This document shows, one piece after another, positions 10,701 through 23,300 of a stretch of DNA of 64,000 nucleotides. This stretch comes from Typha latifolia. Taxonomy: Eukaryota > Streptophyta > Magnoliopsida > Poales > Typhaceae. The stretch covers positions 248,001-312,000 of the forward strand of contig CM034102.1 of NCBI GenBank assembly GCA_019914945.1. The letters run 5' to 3'. The notes beneath the pieces are model-generated. The model saw nothing but the letters and a program-made list of their open reading frames with translations, was not told the DNA's origin and ran no database searches. Within the stretch, counting starts at the first letter, position 1. Every line of letters begins with the position of its first letter. The position numbers and the translations under genes are program-made.

Positions 10701-13700
10701 CTAGACATCACTACCCTCAACAGCAGCAGCAGCAGTCTTGAGCTCCCTCAGCATGGCCACCGCCTGCAGCATATTAGGCCTCTTGGATGGGAAGTCATCC
10801 ACACACTGCAATGTGATCTCCAAGAACCTCATCATCTCATCCTCATCATCACCTTTACTAAGTAGAAGGAGCTCGCCGTCAATGACTTCCCTCCCTTTGT
10901 CTTCCCCCACCTTCATCTTCACCCAACCGACTAGGTTAGTGTCACCAAAGTCCTCCTTATCAGTTGGCCTCTTTCCTGTGAGTAATTCAAGCATGACCAC
11001 CCCGAAGGAGTACACGTCCCCCTTGGCAGTGCACCTGAAGCTCTGGTAGTACTCTGGGGGCACGTATCCTGGAGTGCCCGCGAGCGTGCTCACACTAAGG
11101 TGAGTGTCCAATGCACTTATCAGCCTCGCCATCCCAAAGTCGGATACTCTTGCTTCCATCTCATCATCCAGCAAAACATTGCTTGATTTCATATCGCGGT
11201 GTATGATATGCGGAATGCAGTTGTGGTGAAGGAAGCATAAGCCTTTGGCCGCCCCTCTTGCAATCTTCTTCCTCTCTTCCCAACTCAACACTTCTCTAGC
11301 CTTCTTTGTCCCGTGAATCATGTCTTCGAGACTCCCGTACCGCATGTACTCATAGACAAGGAGTCTCTCCTCGCCTATCTTGCAATAACCCAAGAGCGGC
11401 ACAAGGTTCTTGTGCTTGATCTTGCCCAAGGTCTCCATCTCCGCCATGAATTCTCGGTCACCTTGATAGCTTAAATGTATTAGCTTCTTGATTGCAACAC
11501 TGGAGCCATCCTTCAATGTGGCCTTGAACACTTCACCGAAGCCACCAGAACCAATCAGTGTGGCTGTGGAGAAGCCATTGGTGGCCTCAATGAGCTGCGA
11601 GAAGGTCAGCTTCCTCAGTTGCCTCTGGAAAGTTGCAACGTTGATGCTGAGAGGCTCCTTCTCCTTTCCAATTTTCCATGTAGTAGCAGCATGTGTGGCA
11701 TGGAGGCTACCTAACATCTTGACTTCCTCTGCTTCTTTGCGTCTTGCTCGCATTGCAATCGCCCATATTATGACAATGCACAGAGAAGCCACGGACACGA
11801 GAACACTAAGTACTATACTGTTGGCCCAAGCCGCCGTTGAGTTCCTCTTCTTCTCATTGCCATAACTTGATTCAGTTGCGGTAGGAAGATTGCGTGGATC
11901 TTGGCATGGAGGCAAAGGGACGCCGCAAAGGCCCGGGTTGTTCGCATATTGGCTCGCTGGGAGAGTGCTGAGCTGTCCTCGAGAAGGAATTGGCCCTGTC
12001 AAGTCATTATCTGATAGGTCTATCTGCACTAAGAAGGAAAGATTAGAGAAAGATTCCGGAATGCTTCCGTGCAATCTATTATGCGAAGCGTCAAAAACCC
12101 CGAGGTTCCGAAGCCGGCCGAGGGATGCAGGGATCTCCCCTGATAGCTTGTTGTGAGCTAAGTCAAGCACTTGGAGCACCATCATGTCTCCGAATTCCTC
12201 AGGTATCTTCCCATGTAGCTCATTGTAAGAGAGATCAAGATACTCTAGTGTTTGATAGTGAGTCCAGACACTTAGAACTGCACCAGAGTACAGTCTAGTG
12301 AAGTCACAAGTCTTCAAGGTGGGTACTTGTAATAGCCTCTCGGGCCGGATGCCGGCAAACTCGAGCAGTCCTCCGACGCCTTTGCACGAGTTCCCGACGT
12401 TCCTGACGAATGCCAAGGTGTTGCCTGATAGAATACCACTCAATGCTTTGGCTCCAAGCTGCCGGCCGAGACGTGCCGGAATTTCACCAGTGAGCCTATT
12501 GCTATTTAAATCCAACCACATCAAGCTGTTGCAATTGCCGAGCTCTTTCGGGATCTCGCCGCTTAGGCTGTTGTTCGCAAGCTGCAGGACCGCCAGCCTT
12601 GATAGCAGACCGAACTCTGGTGGGATTCTTCCTGAGATCCTATTGCTAGTGAGGGAGATCCATTCGAGATTGCTGCAGTTGAATAGTTCAACCGGGATCG
12701 CGCTGGTGACGAGGTTGTTGTTAAGGATCAGAGTCCTTAGCCTTGAGCACTGGCCTAATTTAGCTGGAATTGGCCCATGCAAGCCATTGAACCAGAGCAT
12801 GAGATGTTCTAACTTCTTGAGTTGGCCTAACTCCGGTGGAATTGGACCTTGGAGATAGTTGATGCTAAGGTCAACCACTTGGAGCTGCGAGCAGTTCGAC
12901 AGCTGAGACGGGATCTCGCCCATGATCAAATTGTCGGGAATTCGCAGCTCCTCTAGCGCGGATTCTTTGGAACAAATATCAGGCGGTATGGCGCCGGAGA
13001 GTTTATTTGAGCTAAGGTCTGCAACTTTTAAGCGTTTGCAAGCAGATATGGAGCTTGGAATCGATCCAGAAATGAAGTTATTACTCAAAAAGAGACATTC
13101 TAAAGAGCCAAGATTTTGTAGAACATCACTCGGTAGTGTACCAGAAATGTTGTTGTTAGCCAAGTCAAGCAATTGAAGAGAATAGCAAGAGGAGAAGGAA
13201 CTGGGAATTGAACCTGATATGTTGTTGTCTGAGAGCTTTAGTTGTTTGAGAGATCCACAGGCATTCCCCAACCCAAATGGAATCGAACCAGAAAGGTGGT
13301 TGAAGGAGAGATCTAATCTTTCCAAGCTACGCAGTTCACTGAAGGATTCTGGTATCTTCCCACCAAGAGCATTGGATGACAAGTTGAGTGTCTTCAGGTT
13401 GGTGCAATTGGATAAGGTGGTCGGTATCTCATCAGAGATACGGTTCCCTGAAAAATCCAAATAGGCCAAGCTCTTGCAAGGTGTCTCAACCTTTATACCT
13501 GAGATGCTACCTGATAGGTTGTTAAAGGAGAGATCGAGCACTTGCAAATTCTCTGACTTGGCTAAGAAATTCTCTGGCATTGAACCTGTTAGGTTGTTGC
13601 GGGAGAGATTTAGATGCACGAGATTAGGATAATATGTTAAGAAATCTCCTGGCACTAGTCCAGAGACACCAGCAGAGGAGAGATCAAGCTGTGTCAAGGC

Positions 13701-14066
13701 ATGTGGGAGCTGGAACAGAGCAGTGGAGTTTATGTAGAAGGCATTATTGGAGAGATTGAGGGATGATAGCATATCAAGTGCGGAGAGAGAATAGAGAGAT
13801 AGAGCACCCGAGAGGCTGCAATCACTAAGATTAAGCTGTGTTGCTCTTCCTAGAGCGCAGGCGATTCCATACCAAATGCATGGGCTTTTGTTGAGTTGCC
13901 ATGTTGAGAGAACTCCACTTGGGTCCTCTTGGATTGAGCTCTTGAAAATAAGTAAAGCTTCTGCATCAGTTTTTGTGCTTGGGAGGATTTCCAGCTTCTG
14001 GTCTACTATTGACGACATGGTTGAAGGCAATAAGACAAGCAAAAGGAACACCATGAGATTATCCAT
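10701..14066 (-). CDS. BRL2: BRI1-like 2 leucine-rich-repeat receptor kinase (VH1/BRL2)
   Basis: Plasma-membrane receptor kinase of the BRI1 family; VH1/BRL2 acts in provascular cells and leaf-vein patterning and, unlike BRI1, BRL1 and BRL3, is not regarded as a brassinosteroid receptor. Single exon, 1121 aa, as expected for BRL2. The ATG at 14066-14064 is chosen because it starts a signal peptide ([15 protein letters not shown]); the open frame extends 115 codons upstream without family similarity. Order: signal peptide 1-20, N-cap Cys63/Cys70, LRRs about 75-530, island domain about 536-605 ([18 protein letters not shown]), further LRRs to about 695, transmembrane 750-772, juxtamembrane with [19 protein letters not shown], and kinase 833 to about 1110. 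Kinase motifs: GSGGFG 839-844, Lys860, HRD 956-958, DFG 976-978. All are intact, so an active RD kinase is likely. A decayed copy lies at 7190-7800. Confidence 0.96.
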   Translation of the reverse strand: MDNLMVFLLLVLLPSTMSSIVDQKLEILPSTKTDAEALLIFKSSIQEDPSGVLSTWQLNKSPCIWYGIACALGRATQLNLSDCSLSGALSLYSLSALDMLSSLNLSNNAFYINSTALFQLPHALTQLDLSSAGVSGLVPGDFLTYYPNLVHLNLSRNNLTGSMPENFLAKSENLQVLDLSFNNLSGSISGIKVETPCKSLAYLDFSGNRISDEIPTTLSNCTNLKTLNLSSNALGGKIPESFSELRSLERLDLSFNHLSGSIPFGLGNACGSLKQLKLSDNNISGSIPSSFSSCYSLQLLDLANNNISGTLPSDVLQNLGSLECLFLSNNFISGSIPSSISACKRLKVADLSSNKLSGAIPPDICSKESALEELRIPDNLIMGEIPSQLSNCSQLQVVDLSINYLQGPIPPELGQLKKLEHLMLWFNGLHGPIPAKLGQCSRLRTLILNNNLVTSAIPVELFNCSNLEWISLTSNRISGRIPPEFGLLSRLAVLQLANNSLSGEIPKELGNCNSLMWLDLNSNRLTGEIPARLGRQLGAKALSGILSGNTLAFVRNVGNSCKGVGGLLEFAGIRPERLLQVPTLKTCDFTRLYSGAVLSVWTHYQTLEYLDLSYNELHGKIPEEFGDMMVLQVLDLAHNKLSGEIPASLGRLRNLGVFDASHNRLHGSIPESFSNLSFLVQIDLSDNDLTGPIPSRGQLSTLPASQYANNPGLCGVPLPPCQDPRNLPTATESSYGNEKKRNSTAAWANSIVLSVLVSVASLCIVIIWAIAMRARRKEAEEVKMLGSLHATHAATTWKIGKEKEPLSINVATFQRQLRKLTFSQLIEATNGFSTATLIGSGGFGEVFKATLKDGSSVAIKKLIHLSYQGDREFMAEMETLGKIKHKNLVPLLGYCKIGEERLLVYEYMRYGSLEDMIHGTKKAREVLSWEERKKIARGAAKGLCFLHHNCIPHIIHRDMKSSNVLLDDEMEARVSDFGMARLISALDTHLSVSTLAGTPGYVPPEYYQSFRCTAKGDVYSFGVVMLELLTGKRPTDKEDFGDTNLVGWVKMKVGEDKGREVIDGELLLLSKGDDEDEMMRFLEITLQCVDDFPSKRPNMLQAVAMLRELKTAAAAVEGSDV

Positions 14067-16623
14067 TGGCACTTGGCAGTGGCAGAGGAGAGAGGAAGAC
14101 GGGGAAGAGAGGGACTTAATGGGTTGGTTTGTCGAGGTATAAAAGGTGGAGGGAAAAGCTAAAGAAAGAGAGATGGAGAGAGAAAGAGGAGAAAAAAAAA
14201 TGTTAATGCTTAAAGAGGGACAAAGGTGGACATGGGAACAATTAAGAAGCATAAGGACACTTTGGGTGGTGAGTTGGTTATTGTGTTCTTTTGGGTTGAA
14301 TAGTAAAAGGGCGAGGGGGAATGTTGGACCTTGGTCAAAAGAACAACTTCCAACAGAGTTCATCTCGAATAGGTGAAGGATGTATTCTAATCTTAGCTCC
14401 TTTGACTGCATCTATGAAGGACCTACAATTGTTGCATTTTAATAAAATGTTAACAGTTTATTTGGTTTCTTTCCTTTCAGATTAAGTATCGGAAAGCATG
14501 TCGTCATGAATGTCTAGAATAGTTACTTAGCTGCCATTTAGATTTGTTCCACTTTGTTAAAATGCCATTTTGTATACTTATTAATTCTTTGTTTGTGTAT
14601 TAACAATTGGAAAGCATGTCTTCACCAATAATCTCCTTTCAACAGAGGAACAACAAGTGGCCCCACCACCAGAGGAGGAGAAGGTAGGAGGTATCAATGG
14701 CCTCCCTCACCACTCTCCTGTTGGCATTGGAGGTGATGATGCCCCCTGTATTCCCTTCATCATCCTTTTTATCCTATGTGCTTTTTTTTTTTTGCTGCTA
14801 CTATTTTGCTATCTTTCTAGGTTGTTATTTAACTCCCAACGTACTTCCTCCTCTTGTTCTAAATAAATCTATCTCTCTTACTTGTTCACGAGGAAACAGT
14901 ATCCAAGACAGAAATAGCTGCAATCTGAGTTTCTTTTTTACTAGCCTTGAAGTAGAACTCTGACTCATATCCTAGTGTTACTTTAAACCATTATCTATCT
15001 GAAAGCTAATATGTCTAACAAATGATTAGCACTCATGTAAAAATGTGGATTTCGAATGTATTAATAGAAAGACTGCTTCTATTTCAAGCACAAAAGAAAA
15101 GAAAAGAAAAGAAAAAACGGCCTGTAGATGAGAGATGATTTCTAAACATGTTAAGATTGTAAATGTACAGAGGCTATCGATCAATATAGTTCACATTGAT
15201 TGAACTAGAAATGACCGTGGCTTCTAAGTTGGATAAAATCAACTGCATAAAGAGCACTTCCAGCAGTGAAGTGCTGGTGTGGACGTTGGAGACACTGGAA
15301 TCCTTGTGGGCACCTAGAATGACACCCCCACTCAGATAAAAGCAGGATTCGCCATAATTAGTAGAATAATCACAATGACTTCACGTGTAATCATAATTAT
15401 CCCCAGCATAGCAGAGCAGAGTCAAGGTTCCTATGATTCTATGGCCATTTAATTAAATTGGAGAAGGCCAAGCAAGCTTCTACAGTGAGGTTGTATGAAG
15501 TATATTTCTTTTACTGACATTTTTACCGACAGTAGAAGTTATCGATCTACCTTATGTGCTATCACATAAAGTCGGCTCAGATCAATGAACTCGATCGTCG
15601 TTTCTTGGGATGGAAGAAATAAAGATGGAGAGGAATAAATGCAAGCTTTGTGTCCGAGGAATAACGCGAGTAGTGCGGCTAGTTGTGTTTGCAATGATAC
15701 TCTTACGAGTAATGGGCGGGACTTTTCATGCAGCCGCACGAGGAGAGCATCCCTGGCCTACCAGTCAATTTATACTAGTAGATCCAACATTGCCCACTAA
15801 TGCCGTAAGAGTAAGACATCATTTACCAAAAGGAGAAACTGATTTTAGGATAAGTTACGCGTTGTTTTGAGTTTAAGGAACAAATCATTGTGGCTGAGAG
15901 GAAACAAAGGATAAAAGCATCAATTTTGTTAGGATCCCAAGAAGGCAGAGAATAAGACTTATGGGTTTGAACCACTGTAAAAGATGGGTACAAGAAGAAG
16001 AGAAGATGGAGGTGGGGGGCTTCATCATTGCTCTTCCGCATGCAGAGCTGCTACCTTTTTCTCATCAATCCCAACTCCCTTTTTAATCTTTTATGATTTG
16101 TTATACTCTGCCTACGTGATTATTAAAGTTCCTGTGCTATTCCTCCTGTCCACTGCCATTGGTTACAGGGGGCGCCGCAGAGCCAACTGCAGGAATTTCC
16201 TGCAGTTCGGGGCCGCGTGGCACGCTATGATGGACTGCTATTCGTATCGAGTGAGGAGCTGCCCAGTAGGTAGATGCAGGAAATCCCTTCGATCGAGATT
16301 GCAGGAGAATCCTTTCCCCTTGAAGATGATAGACTGACAGAGGACTACTGGGTCGGCCCATTGGGCTAAATACGTTGACTAAACTATTCTAGAACTTAGC
16401 AGGCTATCACATTGTTATCATCCTATCAAATCACATTGAATTGGAAGACGTTAAGCCCAAAGCTTTGTCAAAGTAAAACTCGCCAAATATGCGTCGAAAT
16501 CCACAATGTACTTTTCATAAACAATGTGTGATTAGTTGTAGGCAATTGGCCTGCAACAACGCACAATAAAAGCCAGAGAAAGGATGATAGTAATTGTGCC
16601 TTAAGTATAATAAGTAGTCAGAA
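14067..16623. other. Spacer between BRL2 and the CASP-like gene
   Basis: The first 200-300 bases should be the BRL2 5' leader and promoter (CT-rich on the minus strand). Beyond that I see a short AAAAG repeat (about 15096-15115), an 8-base inverted repeat AGCACTTC/GAAGTGCT (about 15252-15274) and two unassigned plus-strand open frames (15610-15870 and 15984-16337). The last 250 bases are the likely CASP-like promoter and leader. Confidence 0.5.
15610..15870 (+). other. Unrecognised 86-codon open frame with a hydrophobic segment
   Basis: I do not recognise this frame. It starts at an ATG, has a basic N-terminus (KMERNKCKLCVRG), a hydrophobic stretch at about 22-36 (VVRLVVFAMILLRVM) and a polar tail containing GEHPWPTSQFILVDP. 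It could be a small secreted or signal-anchored protein, an exon of a longer gene, or chance. No clear donor or acceptor links it to the frame at 15984 or the CASP-like gene at 16624. Confidence 0.2.
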
Positions 16624-17363
16624 ATGACATCGAGGAAGAACACCGCCCCGATCGCCATCTTACTTCTTAGGCTTCTTATATTCATTCTCCTGTTAGTTTC
16701 CCTCATCGCCTTAGTTACTGATAACAAAACAGTTCAGTTTCTATCCCCGGACGGTAAGTTTCGCGTCAAAGACTACCATGCTTATAGGTGACTATGAACT
16801 ATGAAACTGTGAACTGTGAACGTTATTATGCATGAGTTCAAGGGACATCTCGAGTTCTTTTGTTATATCATTCTTGTACTTCAAATTGATACACAGATAT
16901 GTTCTCTCGGTCGCCGCGATCGGATGTGTGTACATGCTGCTGCAAATTCCTTTTGCAGCTATCAATGTGGGCGGGGGCACAATTAGTCGAGGAAATGACC
17001 ACATGATGCTATCTCTTATCTTCGCAGATATGGTACGTAAGCATATACACATATGAATGATTCAGCGGTAGTGGCAATTTGTGATTGGTAATGTGTCGTG
17101 CATTTGGTTGGCAGGTAGTTTCGTTATTTTTGATGTCAGGGGTTGGTGCAGGATTTGGAATAACGGTGGACATGAAAGCCCGGTACAACAAGTTTTTCAG
17201 ATCCCTTTTTGGCGACTACGATACACCGGAAATAGATAGATTGCAGTCGGACACGAATAAATTCTTTGACGTAGCGTATGTCTCTACTGGTTTCCTTCTG
17301 ATAGCCACTTTGTGCATGGTGATCATCATGTTCATTTCAGTCTCTGCCCTTGCGAAGAAATGA
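16624..17363 (+). CDS. CASP-like membrane protein (CASPL4D-like)
   Basis: Four-helix membrane protein related to the Casparian strip domain proteins, which form scaffolds in the plasma membrane; non-endodermal CASP-like members have poorly known roles. Three exons: 16624-16787, 16897-17032, 17115-17363, giving 182 aa, normal for the CASPL4 group. Predicted membrane segments: about 9-33 (IAILLLRLLIFILLLVSLIA), 56-75, 91-115 and 153-178. The two family-conserved charged residues are visible: Arg16 in helix 1 and Asp99 in helix 3 (LIFADM). The junction-spanning motif HAYRYVLSVAAIGCVYMLLQ is also characteristic. The start is the first ATG before helix 1, in a normal leader. It stands alone with unrelated neighbours. 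The family is certain; the subgroup is inferred. Confidence 0.9.
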
Positions 17364-17709
17364 ATCCGGATCCAACAAATGCTCCTTAGTACTCGACAAT
17401 GTTACTTCAGATGTAGTTAATAAATAAGCTTGAAGGATATTGGAGGTTTCGTCTTAGTTTGTCATGGAAAATTAATTTCATCCTTCATACTCAATAAAAA
17501 TTTCAGCACTTTCAGTTTGTTTTGCGTCTCAGTGATGCTCTGCAATTTCATACGATCTATAGGTGGATCAACCGTACGTACATTCTTTAAAGCCAAAGGT
17601 ACAAGAAATTTGTCTAAAAGAAATAAATAAATTCCATACTCTTCGTCTTCAGATATAATCAATTTCAGACGATGATAAAAAAGAAATAACGAAAAAAGAA
17701 TCATACATC

Positions 17710-17771
<62 letters not shown>

Positions 17772-17810
17772 ACAGCATATAAACACAACAAAAAAGGAAA
17801 AGAAAGCAAC
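17364..17810. other. Convergent spacer between the CASP-like and IDD genes
   Basis: Contains the 3' ends of two convergent genes. The only notable element is a long GA microsatellite at 17712-17769 (about 29 units), about 40 bases beyond the IDD stop codon and probably within its 3' UTR. Confidence 0.7.
17712..17769. repeat. (GA)n microsatellite, about 29 units
   Basis: An uninterrupted GA run immediately downstream of the IDD gene's stop codon at 17811-17813. Confidence 0.97.
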
Positions 17811-19323
17811 TCAAGATGAAGACAGATATCGGCAAGTTGTCAAAGCCGGCGCCGAGTTATCGTCATCCGACGCGACACAGCTCGGGCGCAAGTTTTGCCT
17901 ACATGCGTGGCAAGTTATTTGGAGCAGCATTGCCTCCACTTGCTTCGCAGCGCGATCTCTCACCGCGCACGCGTTCTTGAGCTCGATCTGGGCCTGTTGC
18001 CGGATTCTCGTGGCATTCGCAAGCTCTTGCTCGGCCAACTCCACTTGCTTCTTGGCTCGCTCCCTCGCCTCGTCGGCCGTGGCCTTCTCTGCCAAGGCAG
18101 TTGCCTCTTCGAGCTCAGTTGATCCGACGGATAGCTGCAATCTGGATGGAGAGGTGATGTTGGTGGGATGGGGAGTAGATGGAGGGAGGAGTTGGAGCTC
18201 GAGGTTGCATGCGGCATTCCACATCGGCGGTGCGTCGAGGTTGGCGTCGCTCGACGGACTAGGGCTTGTAGTTGGCCGCGAGAGGCAGGCATCTTGGTGC
18301 TCTATGAAGCTTTCTACCCTGTAAAAATTAACATGAGAAAGTTGTGTTTATTGGATTGGTGGATAGAGAGCTATTTTTAGTTTTTTTCCCTCCTTTTTCT
18401 GGTAGGAAAAAGTTAGATTCATATTCGTCATATATAATTCAATACGGCAGATCGATACCAAAGAACATGATCCTTATTGGGTTTGAATGATAAAAATGAT
18501 AAATAGGACGAGGAATGTTGCGTATTGGGACATGGGCATTCAATACAAGAGAGAGACAGAGAGAGAGAGAGAGAGAGTAGCGCAGAGTTGACCCCTTGGG
18601 AAGACGATAATAGAAATTAAGCACCCAATGCATGAGGACTGGGGTCTCGGGAATTGTGTACAACCCGTCAATGGAATGGCAAAGAGTTTAATCGATCTTT
18701 TATTAGTTCAAAGCTAAAGTTTCAGTTTAATTACCGTGAGAAGACACGGCCACAGTCGCAGGAGTGGCCGCGGGTGCCGCAGGTCTTGAGGTGAGCCTTA
18801 TAATCGGAGTGCACGGCATACCCCTTCCCGCAGCGCACGCACGACCACTGCCGCCGCCCCCCGTGCTTGCGCCGGAAGTGCTTCTTGATCCCGACGAGGT
18901 CGCCGAGCGCGTGGCGCGGGTCGTGGTGGAGGCAGCTCGGCTCCGGGCACACGAACACCCGCTTCCGTACCCCTCCTGCCGCCGACCCATCTGACGTGTC
19001 TCGCTTCAGGAGCCGCCACGGCACCTTGTGCCGCCGCCGGTGCATCTGCAGGTTTTGCTCTCGTTGGAATCCTTGCTTGCAGATATCGCACACGTACCTG
19101 TCGGACTCCATTAGCGTCCTCGGAGATAGAGAGATCACCTCGGCGTCAGGATCTAATAACAATATATTGGAATAGCGGTGAGAATAATTACCCAATTGGA
19201 ATATGGAATTGGAATATATAAATATACATATATGCAAATACCAGGAGTTCCTGCTGGCCTTCTTTTCTTCTTGGTGTTAGTCGTAAGATTAATCTCCGGA
19301 TCACAAGAAGAGGAGCTCAACAT
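17811..19323 (-). CDS. IDD-family zinc-finger transcription factor (SGR5/LPA1-like)
   Basis: Nuclear C2H2 factor of the INDETERMINATE DOMAIN family. The IDD14/15/16 branch (Arabidopsis SGR5, rice LPA1) controls shoot gravitropism, auxin handling and organ angle. Three exons: 19323-19242, 19152-18735, 18318-17811; 335 aa. Exon 1 holds a basic nuclear signal (TKKKRRPAGTP). Exon 2 has the first finger (C49, C52, H65, H69 in YVCDICKQGFQ...MHRRRH) and the further fingers including FVCPEPSC, WSCVRCGKGY and HSCDCGRVFSR, the last completed by exon 3 (VESFIEHQDAC). Exon 3 also encodes an Ala/Glu-rich coiled coil at about 233-300, then LQITCHACRQNLRP, a tail I associate with the SGR5/LPA1 branch rather than other IDD proteins. 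The protein looks somewhat short for the branch. Intron 2 has its own GA tract (about 18548-18576), and GA/CT runs flank the gene on both sides. Confidence 0.92.
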
Positions 19324-20253
19324 TTGGGTTTCTCTCTCTAAAACTATTGTGTCTAATTAACGTGTGGTCTTTTTTTAGATGCGAGACTGAGAGATAAGGG
19401 TTGGGGGAACAATAAATAAGAGAGGGAGCTAGCGATACAGCTGGAGAGATCAAGAAGCAAAAAGCTTCTCACTCTCTCTCTCTCTCTTCCTCCTTTCCGT
19501 GTCTCTTCTTTTTGGAGGTGAGTCTGTCTCATATACTCAATGGAAAGCAGCTTTCTTAACAGCTTTGTTTGTGAAGTCATGGCGTGGTAGTAATGGGGTT
19601 TGGCTTTGTAAGCATGTAGACAACCCCCAACGTATTGACAAACAAAAAGAAAAAGTAAATATATCTCAGAATATTAATTTAAGAAGATATATCTAGCTAG
19701 AGAGCTCTGACCTCATTGATCACATTACTTGAAACTTGGGTCTAGCTAGCAGTTCACAGTGATAGAGTTTAGCGGGACTGAGAAACAACATAATAGTAAA
19801 GAAATAAAAGCACTGTGATTCCTGTCACCCCAACTTATCACCAATTTAGAGTAAAGAAAGAATGAAAAAAACAACAAGAACAATAAATTTGAACTAACTA
19901 TTTTGTCATTTATGTTATAAATTATCTTGCTTGCGTCTTCTTTGGGAATGATGGGGGGGAAGATTCTTCACACATGCGCTACTGTACTGAGATCATGGCT
20001 GGCAATCATTCATCCAAGTGTCACTGATCCCAAATCGGATTCATAGCTTACTAAACTAAGCCCCAATTGAGATTATTCCATTGACATCTTTCTTGATTAC
20101 ATTGCATTTGTTTTATGACTTTTAGCCTCCTTTTAATCTTTTCCCTACACCGGATATATGTGCAAGCTAATGAACTCATGCTATAATCCATTTTTCTAAC
20201 ATTAATTCTCTAGTGTAGTTTAATCAAAAAAGTTTCACAACCTTATTGTCTAT

Positions 20254-20309
<56 letters not shown>

Positions 20310-23300
20310 TTCTTTCGTCTGGTGTAAGAAACCGAAGAGGGAGGACCACATTAAACAAAACTAAAGTATACTTTTGGTTTTTACCTCCCAAAAGATGCAA
20401 GTTAATTTAACCAGGTAATTATTAATAAGATCGAGCTTTCCAACAAGCAAACTTTAGAATGGTAAAGTACCACAAAGCAAAGGTCTTTCTTACTAGGAAG
20501 CTGGTGAGAGAGCTTTTTTCCTTCTCTATCTTTTTCTCTCCCTGTTCCAGTCTTGCAACTTTGGGATCTTTTAGCATGCTAACCAACTTTTCTCTTTTTT
20601 TATGTCATCCAACTTTGGATTACTATAATAGCCACTGACTTCAAATCCACTAACCTATATATATATATATATTCCATAACCCTCTTTCTTAAACCTTTTA
20701 TATAAGTGTAAAGTGAGTACTTAGTAGAGATACTAGAGAACTTTTTCTAATCTAGCTACTAACCTGACGAAAATTCTGAGGTATAAGATTTAATTAATTT
20801 CATTAATCTTTCACAAAACAATGCTTCATTTGGCCTCAAATAGAGAGATAGAGAGAGGTACCAAGCTAGCAAGAAAAAATTTGACCATACGTGCTGACTC
20901 AATTCCTACGTGGCTTCCAAAACATCCTCGAGTGGGCGGGCCATGATGATAATGAATTGCTAACATGCTACGTTAACACGTGGCCGACATCTAGGGTCTT
21001 CCTAAGATGGAACTTACACTGGGCCCAGTAGCCCACCAAATCCAAGGATATGGACCAATTTGAGCCTAGATAACTTTTTATGACGGAGGTCTCAAATTAT
21101 CAACAAATACATACTACCAATATATATATATATATAAAGAAAGGAACAAACAAGGTTGCCGTTGACATTCATATACCAGTCATAGTTCCAATCTATACCA
21201 AATCCTAAAGTATATATGCCATTAACATCACTCTAAAGATGAATCGATAGTAGCTCACAATGCTCATAAATGTGTCAAAAAAGGGTTATGATGGGCTAGT
21301 GGATGAGTGTGTTCCTCTTCCTTCCCCTCTTTTTGTCTTCCCTTTGCTTGCCATCTCCCCCACCCCTCTCTTTTGATGCCAAAGCCCCTTTTTGGACATG
21401 GACCCACGCCATTCCATGTGCTCCCATCAATTCAATCTCACTCATACTGCTGGATTACTTCTTCACATGAAAGACAAATTATATATAAAAAAAAAAGCAG
21501 AGGGAGGGAGGGAGAGAGAGAGAGAGAATAGATTGGATAGCAACATAAGCATGCCAATTTTGCCACAGAATTTAAACACAAGGTGGTGGTCTAATAAGTA
21601 GAGAGGAAAGGAAAAGTAAAGAAGGATCTAAAGAAGAAAGCTTTTATGGTGCATGGGCTCACATAGCTATCTTTTTTCTTCTTCTTCTTTTTTTTCTTTT
21701 TTTCTTTTTTTCTTTTTGACAAAGTAAATCCAAATCACTGGAGGAATTCAGGTAATGGAAAAAATGCCTCTGCTTTGTTGCTTTCATGACAGAGACATAA
21801 TCAATGTCAGAAAGAGAACACGCACAATGGAATCTTAGACATGAGCTCCTATGGAGATGACTCATTTTAAGAGAGCTTCCAATGCCAAAGTAACATAACA
21901 CTTGTCAGAAAGACCCTACTCACGAGTATGATAAAGCACAATAAGGACACTAAATTCCAAACTCATCTACTGTGTATTCAAAAGATAAGAGATAATAATG
22001 ACATGCTTCCCACTTAAAATACTTTCAACCAACCATGATTCCAAGTCAAGATAGGCATACACTGAATATAGTGTTTATATATAGTGCATGGTAAATATTG
22101 CAGAGAGAACGCAGACCATCGCGCACAAAGATTCTACATGCTTAGGTATAGTGGGGATATGCACGAGAACAAGAGAACCCACAGTTAAATATATAACTAC
22201 AAAAGAAAGAGACGTGGTAAAGAAACTTATGAACTGGGAAGAAATCTGACTGCTGAACTCTAGAAAGCACTTTCGGCTCAAACAGTACAAGATTAGCAGA
22301 GAATATAGTAAATTTACTTGCAAAGAGAAGACTCAATATTCTGCCTTGTAGACAATATGTCGTTGAAAATAAATTGGTTTACCTCCAAGGACAAGAAAAA
22401 CTTTTTAACAACAGCTAATCAGAAAAGATTCAAACTCTTTGCAATTCCAACCATCATCACACGCATCAGAAAGGTTCATTCAGAAAGACTGAAACTTACT
22501 TCAACCAGTAAGAAATGAATAATAAAACCTTCACTTTTAGTGTAAACCCAGCAACACAAACAACAGTTAAACGTAAACATATCAATAGAGCAAGATACCA
22601 GGCAAATCATATGCCTACTATAGTTCATGCAATGCAAATTTCTGTGAATATAAAGTATATCTCGTAGATTAATATGCATGCTCCATTCATAGAAGAATGA
22701 CATTTGACATAGACCCTGAATTCATTTAGAAGCTGCAGTATTGATATATATAACTAATCGTGCATTACATGACACTAAGAACTTAAGATGCTTCAAACTT
22801 GAGAGCATCTAGAAAATGCAAATTAGAGGTGCAATAAGATTATCTCATGCCCTTCCAATAATCTAACATCATGCTCTTCACATAGAAAATTATCTCTCGC
22901 ACTTCCTATGCTAACATACCTACCAGAGGTCACCATTTCAGCTCCCAGAAATCTTAACACTGTTGCATAGTAACCATTAATAAGAACACCAAAGATAAGG
23001 TCATTACAAAGAAATTGAGATACTCCTTTGCAATCATTTCAGTTTATCGGTGTTCTTCGAGTTTCAAGTAATCAACCTTCAAGCTAGTGTTTTCGCTTTG
23101 TGCCATCAGTTCAATGAACAACAAATCAAATATGAGATAATAACGAATACCTCTGCTGTTCATTTTGTACTGATGATAATGCATAGGGTGCACACTCCTA
23201 TTTAAAATTTATTCTCTTTCTAGACTCAACAATGAAAACAACATGATTGCCAAACAGTAAATATAATGGGCCCTCATCTTGAATATGCCTAATAGGAGCA

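Noticed and set aside
12298..12858. 186-codon and other plus-strand frames inside 10738-14376
   Set aside because: Antisense shadows of the intact BRL2 exon; the minus-strand frame has full domain structure.
14081..14411. 115-codon upstream extension of BRL2
   Set aside because: It has no family similarity, and the internal ATG at 14066 directly begins a signal peptide of the expected type; the extension is 5' leader.
14657..14963. Overlapping plus-strand frames with hydrophobic segments right of BRL2
   Set aside because: The longer one lacks an ATG start, and the hydrophobicity comes from a T-rich stretch; no family match.
18727..19175. Several overlapping frames on both strands within the IDD zinc-finger exon
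   Set aside because: Out-of-frame readings of GC-rich exon 2; only the C2H2 frame has motifs and valid splice borders.
21300..21600. Region examined for a microRNA precursor or small gene upstream of the IDD gene
   Set aside because: No match to microRNA families I remember, and no long stable fold was apparent by eye.
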